Source: Reyranella sp. (GTDB lineage Bacteria > Pseudomonadota > Alphaproteobacteria > Reyranellales > Reyranellaceae). From it: a DNA stretch of 51,854 nt. The position numbers were made by a program, and so were the translations under genes. This document shows, piece after piece, positions 50,376-51,854 of this stretch; position 1 is the first letter of the stretch, and each line of letters begins with the position of its first letter. The notes beneath the pieces are model-generated. The model searched no databases, was not told the origin of the DNA, and was given only the letters and a program-made list of their open reading frames with translations. The DNA lies in contig NZ_JAUSBN010000082.1 in assembly GCF_030651995.1 (NCBI RefSeq), forward strand, positions 1 through 51,854, given 5' to 3'.

Positions 50376-51212
50376 GTGCCGCGCGCGCGCGCCAAGGTCA
50401 ATCTCTGGCTGCAAGTCGTCGGACGTCGCGCCGACGGCTTCCACCTGCTCGATTCGCTGGTCGCCTTCACCGATCTTGCCGACGAGATCGAGGTCGCACC
50501 TGCCTCCGACCTGACCCTCGAGATCGTCGGACCTGTCGCGGCTTCCCTCGAAGGCGATCCCGACAACCTGGTGCTGAAGGCCGCGCGCCTGCTTGCTGGC
50601 CGCGCCGGCGTGGCGCCGCGCGCTGCCATTCGTCTCACCAAGCGCATCCCCGTGGCGGCCGGGCTCGGCGGTGGATCGGCCGATGCTGCAGCAACCCTGC
50701 TCGCACTGGTCGAGCTGTGGCGTGTCGCGATGCCACAGGAGGAATTGTTCGATCTCGCCGAGACTCTGGGTGCCGACGTGCCGATGTGCCTCGCCGGCCG
50801 GCCTGCCCTGGCTTCAGGCATCGGCGAGCGTCTTGCGCCGGCGCCGGCCCTGCCGGCCTGCGCCATCCTGCTGGTCAATCCCGGCGTCGCGCTGCCGACG
50901 CCCGCCGTCTTCGGCGCGCGGCAGGGCAGCTTCTCGGCGGCCCGACCGATCGGCGAGGGCTGGCCGGACCTTGGTTCTTTGGCCGAGGACCTCGGGCGAC
51001 GCGGCAACGACCTGACCGAGGCCGCGATCTCGCTGCAGCCGGAAATCGCCGGTGTCCTCGACCGGCTCAGGCGGAGCGACGGCGTCGCCCATGCCGCGAT
51101 GAGCGGCAGCGGTGCGACCTGCTTTGGCCTCTATGCAACCATCGAGGAAGCGCAGCGCGCCGCGTCGCTGCTTCCTGTGTCGTGGTGGCGGCACGCCGGC
51201 CGCCTAGTTTGA
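50376..51212 (+). CDS. ispE: 4-diphosphocytidyl-2-C-methyl-D-erythritol kinase
   Basis: Enzyme of the MEP isoprenoid pathway, 278 residues, GHMP-kinase fold. ARAKVNLWLQVVGRRADGFH holds the catalytic Lys region, IPVAAGLGGGSADAAATLLA is the ATP loop, and GADVPMCLAGRPAL and AAMSGSGATCFGLY complete the fold. The start is GTG at 50376 with AAGGGCAGGGG upstream. The stop overlaps the convergent peptidoglycan-binding gene by 9 bases. Confidence 0.95.
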   Translation: MPRARAKVNLWLQVVGRRADGFHLLDSLVAFTDLADEIEVAPASDLTLEIVGPVAASLEGDPDNLVLKAARLLAGRAGVAPRAAIRLTKRIPVAAGLGGGSADAAATLLALVELWRVAMPQEELFDLAETLGADVPMCLAGRPALASGIGERLAPAPALPACAILLVNPGVALPTPAVFGARQGSFSAARPIGEGWPDLGSLAEDLGRRGNDLTEAAISLQPEIAGVLDRLRRSDGVAHAAMSGSGATCFGLYATIEEAQRAASLLPVSWWRHAGRLV

Positions 51213-51854
51213 GCTGTCCTTCGGCTTGGGCTTCATCAGGAGCTGCATCTCCTTCAGCGAGTTGAACAACTCCCGGTTCGCCTGGCCCGTGACCTTGAGC
51301 CCGGCCAGCCCCTCGTATTCGCGGATTGCCGCGCGCGTCGCCGGGCCCATGCGGCCATCGGGTGCGCGCTCGTAGAACCGCATCTCGCGCAGCAGCGCCT
51401 GGACGGCCCTGACCTGACCGGCTGAGGTTGCAGGCCACGCATCGGGATCGACAGGCGCTGCCTTGCGGATGTCGGCGGACGTGGGCGGCGGCGGTGGTGG
51501 CGCGGTTGCGGCGAGCTGGATCGGCTTTGGCGGTGCCGGCGGTGGCGGCATCGCCTTCCTGATGTCGGCGGACGTGGGCGGCGGCGGCGGTGGCGCGGTT
51601 GCGGCGAGCTGGATCGGCTTCGGCGGTGCCGGCGGTGGCGGCATCGCCTTCCGGATGTCGGCGGACGTGGGCGGCGGCGGCGGTGGCGCGGTTGCGGCGA
51701 GCTGGATCGGCTTCGGCGGCGCCGGCGGCGGCGGCATCGCCTTTCTGATGTCGGCCGATGTGGGCGGCGGCGGCGGTGGCGCGGTTGCGGCGAGCTGGAT
51801 CGGCTTTGGCGGTGCCGGCGGTGGCGGCATCGACTTCCGGATGTCGGCGGACGT
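51204..51854 (-). CDS. Peptidoglycan-binding protein with Pro-rich tandem repeat (5' end off window)
   Basis: The visible 216 residues consist of four copies of a 31-residue Pro-rich unit (residues MPPPPAPPKPIQLAA, then TAPPPPPPTSADIRKA), preceded by the last 8 residues of another copy. A C-terminal PG_binding_1 domain follows: VRAVQALLREMRFYERAPDG, then RMGPATRAAIREYEGLAG and NRELFNSL. The domain binds peptidoglycan; the repeat is probably an extended spacer that crosses the periplasm. The N-terminus, which may carry a signal peptide or an enzyme domain, is not in the window. Confidence 0.8.
   Translation of the reverse strand, partial: TSADIRKSMPPPPAPPKPIQLAATAPPPPPPTSADIRKAMPPPPAPPKPIQLAATAPPPPPPTSADIRKAMPPPPAPPKPIQLAATAPPPPPPTSADIRKAMPPPPAPPKPIQLAATAPPPPPPTSADIRKAAPVDPDAWPATSAGQVRAVQALLREMRFYERAPDGRMGPATRAAIREYEGLAGLKVTGQANRELFNSLKEMQLLMKPKPKDSSN
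51459..51854 (-). repeat. 93-bp tandem repeat array (4 full copies, one partial)
   Basis: Four 93-bp units, nearly identical in bases as well as amino acids, starting at 51830, 51737, 51644 and 51551 (leftward), plus 24 bases of a further copy at the window edge. Near identity in DNA points to recent expansion. Confidence 0.9.

Overview
This is a high-GC, gene-dense window from the chromosome of an alphaproteobacterium. The content suggests a free-living heterotroph of the Reyranella/Rhodospirillales/Hyphomicrobiales kind: several CaiB-type CoA transferases, enoyl-CoA hydratases and acyl-CoA ligases, a Bug-family solute receptor, a PuuD-type urate hydroxylase with a cytochrome c tail, ETF-quinone oxidoreductase and Tat-like signal peptides. 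The genus is inferred from gene content and was not tested by a search.

Layout. 1-6010: a partial MarC membrane protein, a SpoIIAA-like protein, a metallo-beta-lactamase-fold hydrolase, a TylF-like methyltransferase, a copper pair (DUF2946-like protein plus PCuAC chaperone) and an exported Fe-type superoxide dismutase. 6363-13266: a compact block resembling low-oxygen survival modules. It has a broken tandem-UspA gene, a small excisionase-type HTH protein, a KefB-type antiporter, an SDR, a P-type calcium-like ATPase and a truncated PhaC. An FNR/ANR-type box lies in the divergent promoter region. 13325-21434: an acyl-CoA catabolic locus of two divergent units (CoA transferase, enoyl-CoA hydratase and racemase to the left; IclR regulator, oligopeptide-type binding protein, HSD10-like SDR and thiolase to the right). 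An IclR-like palindrome lies between them. 21600-23164: small secreted proteins, one with a 168-bp partial duplication.

23612-26738: a tRNA-Arg(CCG) gene followed by a kup potassium transporter in a segment bounded by an 82-bp direct repeat. The repeat covers the 5' half of the tRNA gene and its upstream flank. A relic integrase start and phased TGTGACC motifs at both ends mark this as a decayed integrative element.

26940-35931: UbiX, a Bug receptor, an acyl-CoA synthetase/SDR pair, RidA, three small exported proteins, an alpha/beta hydrolase, a zinc-finger/MaoC-like/PhyH unit and a second SpoIIAA-like protein. 35981-39828: a tightly packed leftward operon of puuD, a membrane-anchored nuclease-toxin-like protein, an acidic candidate immunity protein, an enoyl-CoA hydratase and a quinone oxidoreductase. 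39917-44618: malate synthase, an oxalate-CoA-ligase-like enzyme, a ketopantoate reductase and a GNAT acetyltransferase. 44904-51854: uracil-DNA glycosylase and a MetX-like hydrolase (leftward), ETF-QO, a TPR protein and IspE (rightward), and the 3' part of a peptidoglycan-binding protein with a 93-bp proline-rich tandem repeat that runs off the window.

The parts of most interest are the kup element at tRNA-Arg, the toxin/immunity-like pair inside the puuD operon, and the FNR-boxed stress module with its broken ends (two nonsense codons in the UspA gene on the left, truncated phaC on the right).
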